This document shows, piece after piece, positions 31,377 to 41,104 of a DNA stretch of 64,000 bases. Position 1 is the first letter of the stretch. Each line of letters opens with the position of its first letter. Below the pieces are notes generated by a model. It worked only from the letters and a program-made list of their open reading frames with translations. It did no database searches and was not told the origin of the DNA. Made by a program: the position numbers and the translations under genes. This DNA comes from Epiperipatus broadwayi (taxonomy: Eukaryota > Onychophora > Udeonychophora > Euonychophora > Peripatidae), in NCBI GenBank assembly GCA_028023455.1, contig JAQFVV010012495.1, positions 3,295,516 to 3,359,515 of the forward strand, written 5' to 3'.

Positions 31377-31929
31377 ATAATATGGGATAATAATAACAAA
31401 AAAAAAGAAAAGATAACACCATTAAAAAATGTTATCCCAACACAGCATCAAACCCAGACATAACATTTTAGAGGCGGACACTCTACCAGTATTCCCAACT
31501 ATACAATACATTTAAAAATTGTAAAACATCATGGATAAAGATAATTTCATAATATACAGAGTTATGTATTATTCTTTTTCTCATTTGGTGGAAAGCTTGA
31601 CAGCTGTTTTTTTATTAATAATTCATTTTCAAGGGCGCTTACTTGGTGGAAAGCTTCATAGATGTAGGGACATAACAACATGGCTGTTTTCTTTTTTAAG
31701 ATGATTACCATATTAATTATTATGTTGGACTTTTTTAAAGATGATTATAAAAATATAAGAAATTGTACAAAACTCCAAATTTGTAATTAAAAATTAAATT
31801 TTAATATAATTGTAATAAAAATGAAATTATAAAAAACGTATATGCTCAAAATATAATAACGTGGGTATTCATGTTGGTAGACAGCAATTGCTAATATTCT
31901 CCAACCTTGCCACAAATGTATCCTGTTGC

Positions 31930-32800
31930 TTGTGCAATCACTGCCACATAAATTCTGCTAAATACAAACCTATGTGTTGTCATGCAGTCCCCTAGTGCTT
32001 TTTGTTTTGCCATTTAGTTCAGACCCATCTCTATATTTTGCATATGCATACCTGTATCTGGATCCACAAAATTGTAGGTGTAATGTTCAAATTCAGCATG
32101 GCATAATTCTTTACTTTTATAACTCTTTTAACAATCTGACTTTTATAACTCTTTTAACAATCTGAATGGATGGCAAATCCATTAGTGATATTATCCTTAA
32201 TGGCATCCATACAAATAGGCACTGTTTTACCTGTAATAGTCACACTGAAGCCCTAGCTAGTCTCTCTGCACAAGCCTCTAAATATTACTGTTGTGAAAAT
32301 ATGCATCCCTGTTGTTTTTTTCTTTTGGTAGAAAGACTTTCTTTCATCTATTTCAACAATTTTGTTAGGCCCTCAGATTTTGCATGATAGTCGAGCTAAA
32401 ATGCTGGAGATACAAACTTCACACATGTAGTTTTGATCAATAACAGTTTTATCTGATAAATTCAGTTGCTTTTTTTCTCACTGTATGGTCATTAATTCCA
32501 TACATCAGCTTTAAATAAATCTAAGTGCAATAATAAAGGGATATTTTGGGAGCCTTCTAACCACTTTTTTATGAACAGATACTTGCTTAGAACATGTTTT
32601 GATATTGTCCCATTGAGTCTCACTTCATACATAAAGTTTTATATCATGCCCATTAGCATATACTTTTTGTGCAGACACTATCTTGTAATTTTGAAAGTGC
32701 TTGACTGCCTCTTCTGTCACTGGTAGATACCAAATTTTAATCATTTTTGCACAAAATAATTACCAAAACTAATCAAACAGCAACTTGAATTAAAAACTAT
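31930..32800 (-). pseudogene. Merlin (ISXO2/IS1016-like) transposase, left copy
   Basis: Minus-strand translation gives broken matches to the ISXO2-like DDE domain used by Merlin transposons. VEIDE-like at about 32350 holds the first Asp. FRGLCRET and a MDAIKDNI block follow, then HSDC for the second Asp. After that come FVDPDTG and QNIE (final acidic residue) and LAEFMWQ near 31950. Several stops and a 26-bp tandem duplication (32112-32163) break the frame. It keeps the C-terminal part missing on the right. Confidence 0.65.
32112..32163. repeat. 26-bp tandem duplication
   Basis: ACTTTTATAACTCTTTTAAC followed by AATCTG occurs twice in a row within the left Merlin copy and shifts its reading frame. 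Confidence 0.9.
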
Positions 32801-33079
32801 AGTAAATGCTGAAAATGCTAGGAAATGCACAAATATTATGACGATAGCAATGTACTTGTGATTGTAAATTAAATGTTCTAAATGGCATTTCTAAAAAAAA
32901 TACTATTAATTTTTTTAAGTTAGCATTAATTTATATTCGATTTCTTAATATTTTTAAAACTTAACAAATATCATTTGTGAGATAAAAAAACTTTAACACA
33001 TTGCTACCATTGTTGTAACTTTTATGCCTGTTCTAGCATTTTAAGCATTTACTGTAGTTTTTTTAATTTAAGCTGTTGT

Positions 33080-33677
33080 TGGCTTATTTTTAGTAATTGT
33101 TTTGTGCAAAAAATATTAAAATTTGGCATTATCCAGCAATAGAAGGAGTGACAGTTGAGTACTCTCAGTATTACAAAATAGTACCCATGCAAAAAGTAAA
33201 TTTGCTAATGGGCATGCTATAAAACTTTATGTGCGAACTATGGCAGTGCAATATCAAAACGTGTTCCAAGCGACTATCTGTTCAAAAAAATTGTGGTTAG
33301 AAGGCTCCAAAATATCTTTTATTACTGGATTTATCAGACAAAACTGTTATTGGTTGAAACAATTACATATATGAAGTTTATATCTCCAGCCCTTTAGCTA
33401 GATCATCATGCAAAAATTGGAAGGCTTAAAATAGTTGAATTAGATGAAAGTCTTTTCAGCAAAAGAAAAAACCAACATTCCGCAACAGTGGTTTTTTGAT
33501 GGCTTGTGCAGAGAGATCGGAGAGTGCTTCATTGTAACTATTGCAAGTAGAACAATGCTGATTCTTATGGACACCATTAAGGATAATATTGCCAACAGAT
33601 CTACCACTTATTCAGACTGTTGGAAGGGTTATAAAATACTTTCATTTACATTTGTTATACTTTCATTTTCATTATAA
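33080..33677 (+). pseudogene. Merlin-like transposase, right copy, truncated
   Basis: A short frame (33444-33677) holds FDGLCREIGECFIVTI, MDTIKDNIANRSTTYSDCWKGY, which matches the ISXO2/Merlin DDE core with the second catalytic Asp in YSDCWKGY. The upstream block VELDES (first Asp, about 33436-33455) is in another frame, so a frameshift separates them. The N-terminal region is visible only as scattered matches from about 33080. The sequence jumps from KIL straight to the element's terminal region at about 33640, losing the third catalytic block. Confidence 0.7.
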
Positions 33678-34013
33678 TTATATTAAAATTTAATTTTTAA
33701 TTACAATCATTTAGAGTTGTGGATAATTTCTTGTGTTTTTATAATTACCTTTGAAAAAAAATTCAGTATAATAATTAATATGATAATCATGTTTATAAAA
33801 TCAGTCATATTGTTATGCCTCTGAAAATGGATTATTAATAAAAAATGGCTGTCAAACTTCACACCAAGTGAGCGAAGAAATAATAATACTTAAGTACCTT
33901 ACTGCAATTATGAGATAATATTTTTTTAAATAATGTTTATTTTTAAGTAAATTATTAATAATAATATATGTTTTATATAAAATAGGATATTTAAATAAAA
34001 ATGATTGGGAAAT

Positions 34014-34473
34014 CTAAACATTTTTATTTACATATAAATTTTATTAATTATAGTGACAAAAAGGCATTGGCCTGTTCATGCAATTGTAGAATATATATGA
34101 AATATATTTTTACACTAAAACAACTGCCACAATAAGTTTAAAGAAATATTTTTCTTATATTTAAATAATAAATATTTACAATCAGAATGTGTTTCTATAA
34201 ACATGAAAACCTAAACATTTAAATATAAGTTTAATTAATTATCACAACAAAATGGTGTCAGTCTATTCAGTTTAATATAGTGATAAGAAATTATATGCAA
34301 TATATTTTGAGACCATGCCTAGAAATGTGAAGTCTGGGTAATTGTCACAAATAAGTTTAAGTAAAGAAGTGCTTCTCTTATATTTAAACAAAAAAATATT
34401 TACATTCAGAATGTATATCTAGTGAAATGATTCAAAAATGTAAATTTTATTTACATATAAATTTTATTAATTA
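34014..34473. repeat. Diverged tandem repeat of about 200 bp
   Basis: Blocks CTAAACATTT plus TTTACATATAAATTTTATT at about 34014, 34211 and 34441 recur. CACAATAAGTTTAA, TTCTTATATTTAAA, AATATTTACA and TCAGAATGT follow in the first two. There are about 2.3 copies of a 197-230-bp unit. Confidence 0.7.
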
Positions 34474-34710
34474 CCTTGGCACCCTAGTAGTGAAGCATCT
34501 TTGTGCCCACACAACCTGCACACCTGCATGAAGCATCCCTTTTGCTATAATAATAGTGCTATATATGCAGTAGTAATTCATATATAATTATATCACAATT
34601 ATATTTATCATAAAATGCTAATAATTTTCATTTTACCATTACAATTTCTAAATTAATTTTAAAAAGGTTGCTTTTTAAAAGAATTTTGCATGTTTTACAA
34701 TTAATTCTAG
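34474..34710. other. Short unassigned stretch
   Basis: Slightly GC-richer sequence (GCCCACACAACCTGCACACC at about 34504) followed by AT-rich DNA leading into the type A ribozyme repeat. Confidence 0.35.
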
Positions 34711-34768
34711 TGTCCCAACTCCTCACTGAAGAGACCCATAGGTCGAAACCGGTCTGGGGATGTGGACA
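34711..34768 (+). ncRNA. Hammerhead ribozyme, type A, apparently intact
   Basis: All parts of a type I hammerhead are present. Outer stem I is TGTCC (34711-34715) with GGACA (34764-34768). Inner stem I is TCCTCA (34720-34725) with TGGGGA (34755-34760), one G-U pair. Core CTGAAGA is at 34726-34732. Stem II is GACC/GGTC with loop CATA (34733-34744), and GAAA spans 34745-34748. Stem III is the self-complementary ACCGGT (34748-34753), giving a GTC cleavage triplet ending at 34754. The internal loop between the stem I helices sits where hammerheads form loop contacts. With no loop on stem III the active form should be a dimer or multimer. Confidence 0.8.
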
Positions 34769-36238
34769 ATCTAAGATAAAGTTTTCATTATTCAATCCAG
34801 TTGGGATTTTCCCAAATGTTGACTGATCTACAACAAACTTAGTTAATAGTTTAATATTCATTTGTAAATGGAACTCGATTATTCTTAGGTAGAAAAGAAT
34901 AACTATAGTCAAACCTTCATTATACAGCATTTAACAAGTCTGGTAAGTACTGAGTTTTATTTTGCTGATCTTTTAAGCATATTTGTTAAAGGGATCTTTG
35001 CCTTCCAACTTTATTAAAGGCTGTTTTATCTTTTGCTTAAGTCACCTATATTTAAAAATAATTTCTTCTATTAGTATAATAGTGAGTAACTGAAAGAGAA
35101 AGATTAACATTAGAGTTAATTATACTCCACTTTGAGTGATCACAAGATTAAATTTGATAAGTTACTCTACTACATCACATGCCATCTACCAATGATATGT
35201 CCACTATATTCACATTAAATATTTAGTATTATCATTATTCTCAGTCATTAACCAAATATATAATAAAGATATTAACTAATGTTAAATACATATTTATTAT
35301 ATTGATTCAACTTTCACATTACATACACTGCTGTATTGTTAAATCTACTCTTCCTTGAGTTAACTAGGTAGAAGTAACTCCATATGGTAAAACTCTATAA
35401 AAATAAGAACATATAGAGTCATTGGATAAAAATGGACTTCAAGAGAATGATTTTTAAGACAAACTTATAATTATTGATTTAGTTTTTACAAAATTGCTTT
35501 GCTGCCAGCTAGCTGGTGGAGGATTCCTGTGCTTATGCATGGGGACAGCGCCATCTAACGGCTGGAAACAAGCATTGCTGCTTTTGGCCCCTATCCTGGA
35601 TACTTCTGTGTGTTGACACAGAAACAGTGCCTCTTGGGGCCATCAAGCACCCCACAACTACCACAAAATTTTTATATTCCATGTTTTTATTATTTTATTA
35701 TAGGTTCTCAGTCCTATTTGTTTTCTACATATGTCAAATTATACTAAATTTTTAAAATACTAAAGCAAATAATTCTCATCGATATCTATTAAAATAAAAT
35801 TATTAATAATATTGTTTTTACAATAATATTTGATATAGTTCTAACTCTGCCATTTATTAAAATATTCATAATACGAAATGTAAAGAGCAAAACATTTCAT
35901 GTATTAATTTCATGACATCTTTATTAAAAACAAACTTATAATTATTGATTTAGTTCTCTTATAAAAATTTTGTACTTGATGTTTTTATTATTATTGTTTT
36001 TAATATTGCTTTATATCAATTGCCTAGATGTGGAAGTAATTAGTTTACATAATCACATTTTTTGTACAGAAATGTATATATATTCTGAAGGCTACTATCT
36101 ATTAAACAGTTATGCTTTCAAATTCACATTACTTTTTATGTTGATCAGAAAATCTGTGGGTTTTTTTTCTTTTGATTATATCATAACTAAATGAATCCAT
36201 TTTCTACAAAATGTATACTTATTATGCTATATGTACAT
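34769..36238. other. Type A repeat tail and unassigned DNA
   Basis: AATCTAAGATAAA after the ribozyme is shared with 418-430; beyond that similarity stops. About 35510-35660 is clearly GC-richer (CAGCGCCATCTAACGGCTGG, TTGGCCCCTATCCTGG) and contains most of a 79-codon frame with no known motif. It could be a transposon fragment or an exon. The remainder is AT-rich without features. Confidence 0.35.
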
Positions 36239-36430
36239 ATTAGAATAAATTTGAACTCAGACTTTCAAACTTCCTACACATTTTATAAAGCCTATACATA
36301 TGACCAAATACATGTGAAAAAGATAAATAATTTTCAATATATATATTTCATGCTGAACCAGCACTCATCAGTTGGTCTAAACCATCATCTCCCACATACA
36401 CACAGACACACACACACATATATATATATA
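36239..36430 (-). repeat. Hammerhead repeat family R, minus-strand partial copy
   Basis: Runs on the minus strand from a (TG)n(TA)n flank through the ribozyme (36327-36391) and CTTTTTCACATGTATTTGG to AAGTCTGAGTTCAAA. It faces a plus-strand copy at 37081, with a TIR element and a foldback between the two. Confidence 0.7.
36327..36391 (-). ncRNA. Hammerhead ribozyme, family R, core intact
   Basis: Minus strand: CCAA, core CTGATGA, stem II GTGCTG/CAGCAT (closing pair G-U), GAAA, an ATATAT stem III region and TTGA. Core residues are complete and stem II is strong. Stem I retains three inner pairs, but the outer helix is lost. Confidence 0.55.
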
Positions 36431-36431
36431 T

Positions 36432-36785
36432 ATAACCATTAGAAATCAGTCAACACTTAGACAATCCCAATATAGACAACAATGCAGAATTTCAAACTGT
36501 TGTCAAAGCAACCTTTTTTTGGCAATAGAGGTGGAATCCCACATCCATTAATGGTCTCACATATTTATAAAGTCACTAAAGATTGCATCTTAACCACAGA
36601 GATTGAAATTATTGATTGGAAGAAGTTTAAATAAATCTCCTTAAACAGATAAATATAACCTGTTCTGAATGCAGACTAATAAATAGTCACTTATAACATT
36701 ACAAATTGCAATTATAATTTTCAAATTATTCTTGATTGTTATCTATATTGGGATTGTCTAAGTGTTGACTGGTTTCTAATGGTTA
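36432..36785. mobile_element. Non-autonomous TIR element
   Basis: About 45-bp terminal inverted repeats with few mismatches: CCATTAGAAATCAGTCAACA and ACTTAGACAATCCCAATATA on the left, their complement ending GGTTTCTAATGG on the right (36738-36783). The 350-bp unit has no coding capacity. Flanking bases are TA-rich, so a TA target duplication is possible but not provable. The superfamily is unknown. Confidence 0.8.
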
Positions 36786-36898
36786 ATTATAAACCCATTT
36801 AGCCTTGAGCATTATTACACTTAATATATATATATATATATATATATAAAATAAATAAAAATATCCGTTAATTAAAAATAATATTGTAATTATAATTG

Positions 36899-37069
36899 AA
36901 ATAATATTTTTAAACGGTTTATAAACAATTCAAACAATCAATTTACGTTTAAATTCCGATATAGCCAATTGTATCAATACCTTATGATAAATCATGGCAA
37001 TTGGCTATATCGGAATTTAAACGTAAATTGATTGTTTGAATTGTTTATAAACCGTTTAAAAATATTATA
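36899..37069. repeat. Near-perfect 70-bp-arm foldback
   Basis: Arms at about 36904-36972 and 36998-37066 are reverse complements (ATTTTTAAACGGTTTATAAA against TTTATAAACCGTTTAAAAAT, and CCGATATAGCCAATTG against CAATTGGCTATATCGG). The loop is about 26 nt. RNA from this site would form a long, nearly perfect hairpin. It may be a palindromic MITE; a small-RNA precursor is another option. Confidence 0.85.
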
Positions 37070-37080
37070 TATATATAAAA

Positions 37081-37368
37081 TCAGTGCTCAGTGATTTGCT
37101 ATCTTAATATACACTGAACACTGATTATATATGTATAGGAGATGATGATCTAGACCAGCTGATGAGTACTGGCTCATTCATGAAATACATATATTGGAGA
37201 TCATTTATCTTTTTCATATGTATGTGGTCATGTGTTTTAGTTGTATATTTATGGAATGAATAGTTTCAGGGAGTTTGAAAGTCAGAGTTCATATTCTTTC
37301 TAATTACATTAAGTTTAATATAGACAATATACTTGTGTTTAAATATTGTATGTATGTATTCTAAGTTT
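37081..37368 (+). repeat. Hammerhead repeat family R, plus-strand partial copy
   Basis: Begins TCAGTGCTCAGTG, passes the ribozyme (37143-37206), then TATGTGGTCATGTGTTTTAG, GGGAGTTTGAAAGTCAGAG and ATTACATTAAGTTTAATA to AATATTGTATG. Confidence 0.75.
37143..37206 (+). ncRNA. Hammerhead ribozyme, family R, core intact but stem II weak
   Basis: Stem I ATGAT...ACCAG pairs with TTGGAGATCAT; core CTGATGA (37160-37166) and GAAA are intact. Stem II (GTACTG/ATTCAT) keeps only two pairs. Cleavage is doubtful. Confidence 0.5.
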
Positions 37369-37689
37369 CAAAGGAATTTATTGTTCAGTATACAGCCACA
37401 AGTGTTACTTTGCATCAGATGCATAAAAATGTCTTAAAAAAGAAATTGAGATGAATAAAAAAAAAGTTTGACATGTTGTTCACATAATCTAATTTATCAT
37501 CATATTACATCAAACTATATAAATTAAGTTGAGCATAAGTCATAGTCAACTTAGTTTAAAATCTCTACAGTGATTTTACTATGGTTATAGTCATAGTCAT
37601 CACCTGAATCCTCTTGCTTACAAATCAGTTTATTTGTTGTATTTTATTGAAATAAGAATTTGGATGTGTTCTTGATTATTATCTTAGAT
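37369..37689. other. AT-rich DNA, nothing recognised
   Basis: Contains a small palindrome-like GGTTATAGTCATAGTCATCACC but no supported feature. It borders Element 3. Confidence 0.35.
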
Positions 37690-37693
37690 ATAT

Positions 37694-39779
37694 TGTGACA
37701 GTCAGATGATGTGTGTAGATTTAACCCAGTTCGAATACTAGGCGAAAGTACCTCAAAGCCAACCATACGCGAGATATAAATCAAGAATACTTATGACCTC
37801 TGCCCATTCGCCTGTTCTCGAGGCCTGATCACAAACAAACAACACCATCTGAGCCATGCATAAATTATTTTTCAACCGGCCACAAAGCTTAGCAACAGCG
37901 GTAGAGACATGGACGGGAAATCCTAAAGAGCTAAAAGCTAAATGTGTAAAGTACATCAAAATATGTGTTGGTGTTTGCGTTTTGCGTGCCTGGATCATTG
38001 AAAGGTAAAAATAAAGCATTTAATATAACTAAGAAACTCAAGTTTTTGATAATTAAATAATGTTTAATTACTGGCTTTAAAATATGAATAAAGCTTTAAT
38101 GGCCTCCGCTATTCCCCTCAATTATGGCAACAAACTAATTAGACAATAAAAAGAAAACAAGTTAATAGGTTTGCGGTCAAATTCTTTTCTTCCCGATTTT
38201 ATTAAAATATCCAACTCGATCTTCTCGATAAAGTACGATAGATAATAAAAACCTTTCGCAAAGCATTTCTTATGGCTTTGCGCGAAAAACCGGGTTTACA
38301 ATTGACTTAGAACGTATATAGCTAAATCAAATATACGTGATTAGCTAATGGCGGACAAAAAAGAGGTGTTATCAAAAAGATCAAGTTGGCACACAAAAGA
38401 AACTGACTTGGATTTAATTAACAACATAAATAAAATTGGAAATTGATTTCAAATGACAAAAATTAACTATTAAATTTAACCGCAACGAAATACTAAATAT
38501 TTACAATGGTTAGTAAGGAAGAATAGCGAAGGTAAAAAGGTTACATATAGCTAGATGATCCCAAAATATATTTAAGGTTAATTCATAAAATGTTTACATA
38601 GCAAAAACATATATTTCAATACAACAATAAAACAATATGAATCATTAGTAGCATACGAGATAGTTTAATTTAGGAGATACGATACCGTCCTTTTTCCGTG
38701 ATGTTCCTTACGGCGTCCGTGGCTTGATCCGACCGACGATAGGTGTTTGTCCGGACAATGCAAAATATGAAGTATGGCTTCCATGAAAAGTTCTCCAGAC
38801 ACGGCATAGAGTTCATATGGTTATTGATTGGATGTTAAGGCATTTTTGGATGGTATTTAGGAACCTCGGCGATAGGCAAAGCTATGATTTGCCTAGCAAA
38901 GCATATCCATTTTCCTCAAAATACGGTTGGTTTTAACTGGAGCAGGTTCCAACTTCTCCATTATTTGAAAATGACAGCTGTATAATTTTTTTTGAAGCAC
39001 AAGCTAAATGTGAAGCAAAATCTGACGGATTTCTCCCAAGAGAAATCTGAATGCACTTTCCAGAAAGCTTGGAAATAAAACAGCAAGAAAAATCTTAATA
39101 AATCGCCTTCACAAGCAAAATCAGAATCAAACGACTCCTTCAAAAAGAAAAGTCTGACTAATTATCTCTTTTGTTCTCCCTACTATTTATACTTTCTCTG
39201 ACAGCTACCTTCCATTGTTTGTATGATCTGAGATCTTGATAAGCCCCCCCTTGCTGCTTTGTTTTAAAACAACACGTTCTAAAAATAACTTCAATTTTTT
39301 ACTCTAACTTTCTTACTTTAAAGTTGGAATTCTATTAATTAAAAAGCAAGAAAGAAAATGCCATCTTTAATTAGACTTGAACGACTCACTAATTAAAATA
39401 TACATTCTTTCAGAAATGTTGGTGGGCTTATCTCAAAATCAAACCATACTAAATATTTTAATAAAATTTGAACAACAATATATTTTTATTTTACAATAGA
39501 ATAAGCATTTTATCTCAGCAGAATTTTGCATTTACTCATATATATACGCTAGATGTATATATATGTTTGATTAACAGGTTAAGCAATTTTTATCAATAGA
39601 ATGAAATTTATTTAAAATAAAATATTTAACTGCAATACACATTTAATAAGCATAATTATTTTTAACTTTAATGCAAAACCCTGCTGATATTGAACTATAA
39701 ACTTAATTTAGGTCTACAATACTAATTAAGTTTATAGGAAGATGTGAAGCATGGATCGGACTTCAGATCCATTGCTTCA
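37694..39779 (-). repeat. Element 3 3' LTR
   Basis: Differs from the other LTR at a C/T near 38547, a G/A near 38732 and one extra base near 38760. The 60- and 88-codon frames in both LTRs are identical only because the LTRs are identical; neither has a known domain. Confidence 0.92.
39184..39191 (-). promoter_or_regulatory. TATA box in Element 3 3' LTR
   Basis: The minus strand reads GTATAAATAGTAGGGAGAAC, a strong TATAAATA core promoter; transcription would start some 30 bp towards lower coordinates. The same motif in the 5' LTR is at 45350-45357. Confidence 0.7.
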
Positions 39780-40021
39780 TTTCCCAATAGTTAGTGAGCA
39801 AAAAAAAAATGTTTTAAAAAAAAAAATGCTGTTGCTTCAGGTCAGAGGTAAGAATTTGTGCCAGGTGAGTTCAAGCCTACTCTTTATTCACTGTAATGTT
39901 TAATTTGCTACTACTAATAATCTTTCTATATGTTACTATAAAACGGTTTATCCATCATTCACTCTCCTATATTTTAAATTAAGTCCGTGTTGTTTTAGTC
40001 TGACTGGCTATATTTATATTT
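39780..40021 (-). other. Element 3 gag-to-LTR spacer
   Basis: Only about 240 bp separate the gag stop from the 3' LTR. On the minus strand TATTGGGAAA directly precedes the LTR and could be a short polypurine tract. GTTGCTTCAGG near 39831 echoes the LTR end. No pol remnant can be read here. Confidence 0.65.
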
Positions 40022-41104
40022 TTAATTTCTAAACTTTCCGGGATCCGGTGGTATATACTGCCTTGTATTTTTGGACGGGTTCATGACCCTATCATTTTGG
40101 TTTTCTTCTAAGTTCCCATAATCAATGTCAGTTAGTATCCGAATCGTGCCTTCAATGTCCTGCATTTGAGTGCCTATTAATATTTTCCTAATCCAGGGTG
40201 GCATGTTGTGCCTAATCATCCTCACTATCTGCATTTCTGGATAATTGAAAGCAGTTAGGGCTTTAATGCGATTTACCTGCCTAACAAAAAACTGAGCATA
40301 AGTCTCTTGATGGTTAGCTGGGTATCTTTCATGCATTATGGAATACATCAAACCTTCCTGCCTCTCTGCACTCCAGTACATTGACATTATTGCCTTCTCA
40401 TATTCCATAAATGTTTGCGGTTGTATAGATAGAGTATTCCACCAGTCTCTGGCAGATTCTTTTAAATGATGACTGGAGATCGCCACTTTTTCTTGTTCAG
40501 TCATATTCTGGAACTTGAAAAACATTTTGAGACTATCCAGGTGGTGTCTAGGGTTTCCACCCGGTTCCCCTCTAAAACCTTGTATATGTATGAATTTTGC
40601 CACCGGAGACGTTACAGGGTTAATTATTATAGGCGTAAGGATTTGATTACCTTGTTGCGCCTTGATTGGATTGATCTGTTGATGAATGTTCATTTCCTTT
40701 TTATCCACATCCATCTGTCCATTGTCTTCTCCCTCCTGTATTTGATGCTCGACCGACGTGTCCCAGGCATACATATCCTTCTCTACTTCATTATCGATCA
40801 ATGATTTAGGTTGTGTATCCTCTTGTTTCTGTTGCCATTTTAACTGAGTATCCTCATCTGGCCATACTCTTGTTCTGGTATGTTGTTGCTGGAGACCCAT
40901 GTTTTCCTCCAAACGGTTCAGTCGTTGTGATGTCACATTCATGAATTCTTGAAACATGTTCATCATCATTTCATTTTCATGTCTCATTTCTTTGATGAAA
41001 GCCTCAAAGTTATACTCTTCATTATGAGTACCTGTTGGCCTCTTGGGAATATTGAGTACTACCTCCTCCTCGCTGTCATAATGTGCGTCCGTCTGTTGGT
41101 CCAT
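40022..41104 (-). CDS. gag: Gag protein of Element 3
   Basis: An intact 360-codon frame starting at the first Met after the leader. Residues 1-20 are acidic. Residues about 36-72 are a probable coiled coil (FIKEMRHENEMMMNMFQEF, then LNRLEENMG), followed by a Gln- and acid-rich linker. The retrotransposon gag capsid domain spans about 170-330: FIHIQGFRGEPGGNPRHHL, the SARDWW motif at 217-222, QTFMEYEKAI, SAERQE, AQFFVRQVNRIKAL and IRHNMPPWIRKILIG. It should assemble particles and package RNA. No CCHC zinc knuckle is present; the protein ends PPDPGKFRN, so nucleic-acid binding must come from elsewhere or be weak. It is related to the gag piece of Element 2. The frame is clean and the LTRs are young, consistent with a currently usable protein. 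Confidence 0.88.
   Translation of the reverse strand: MDQQTDAHYDSEEEVVLNIPKRPTGTHNEEYNFEAFIKEMRHENEMMMNMFQEFMNVTSQRLNRLEENMGLQQQHTRTRVWPDEDTQLKWQQKQEDTQPKSLIDNEVEKDMYAWDTSVEHQIQEGEDNGQMDVDKKEMNIHQQINPIKAQQGNQILTPIIINPVTSPVAKFIHIQGFRGEPGGNPRHHLDSLKMFFKFQNMTEQEKVAISSHHLKESARDWWNTLSIQPQTFMEYEKAIMSMYWSAERQEGLMYSIMHERYPANHQETYAQFFVRQVNRIKALTAFNYPEMQIVRMIRHNMPPWIRKILIGTQMQDIEGTIRILTDIDYGNLEENQNDRVMNPSKNTRQYIPPDPGKFRN

Larger units (their letters stand above)
31588..33885. mobile_element. Inverted pair of Merlin-like DNA transposon copies
   Basis: A large imperfect palindrome. The left arm (to about 32930) reads as a transposon on the minus strand, the right arm (from about 32950) on the plus strand. 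Outer ends match in inverted form over some 270 bp (TTGGTGGAAAGCTTGACAGC on the left against the complement of GGCTGTCAAACTTCACACC on the right, with the TTTATTAATAAT and AAAATTAAATTTTAATATAAT blocks). Near the centre TAGTAAATGCTGAAAATGCTAG is mirrored by CTAGCATTTTAAGCATTTAC. The arms differ by deletions, mainly loss of the transposase C-terminus on the right. Confidence 0.75.

Noticed and set aside
35510-35660. GC-richer patch with a 79-codon frame
   Set aside because: No known motif and no repeat partner in the window; insufficient to call a gene.
37753-38019. 88-codon frame duplicated exactly at 43920-44186
   Set aside because: It lies inside the Element 3 LTRs; duplication follows from LTR identity, and it has no domain or plausible start context.
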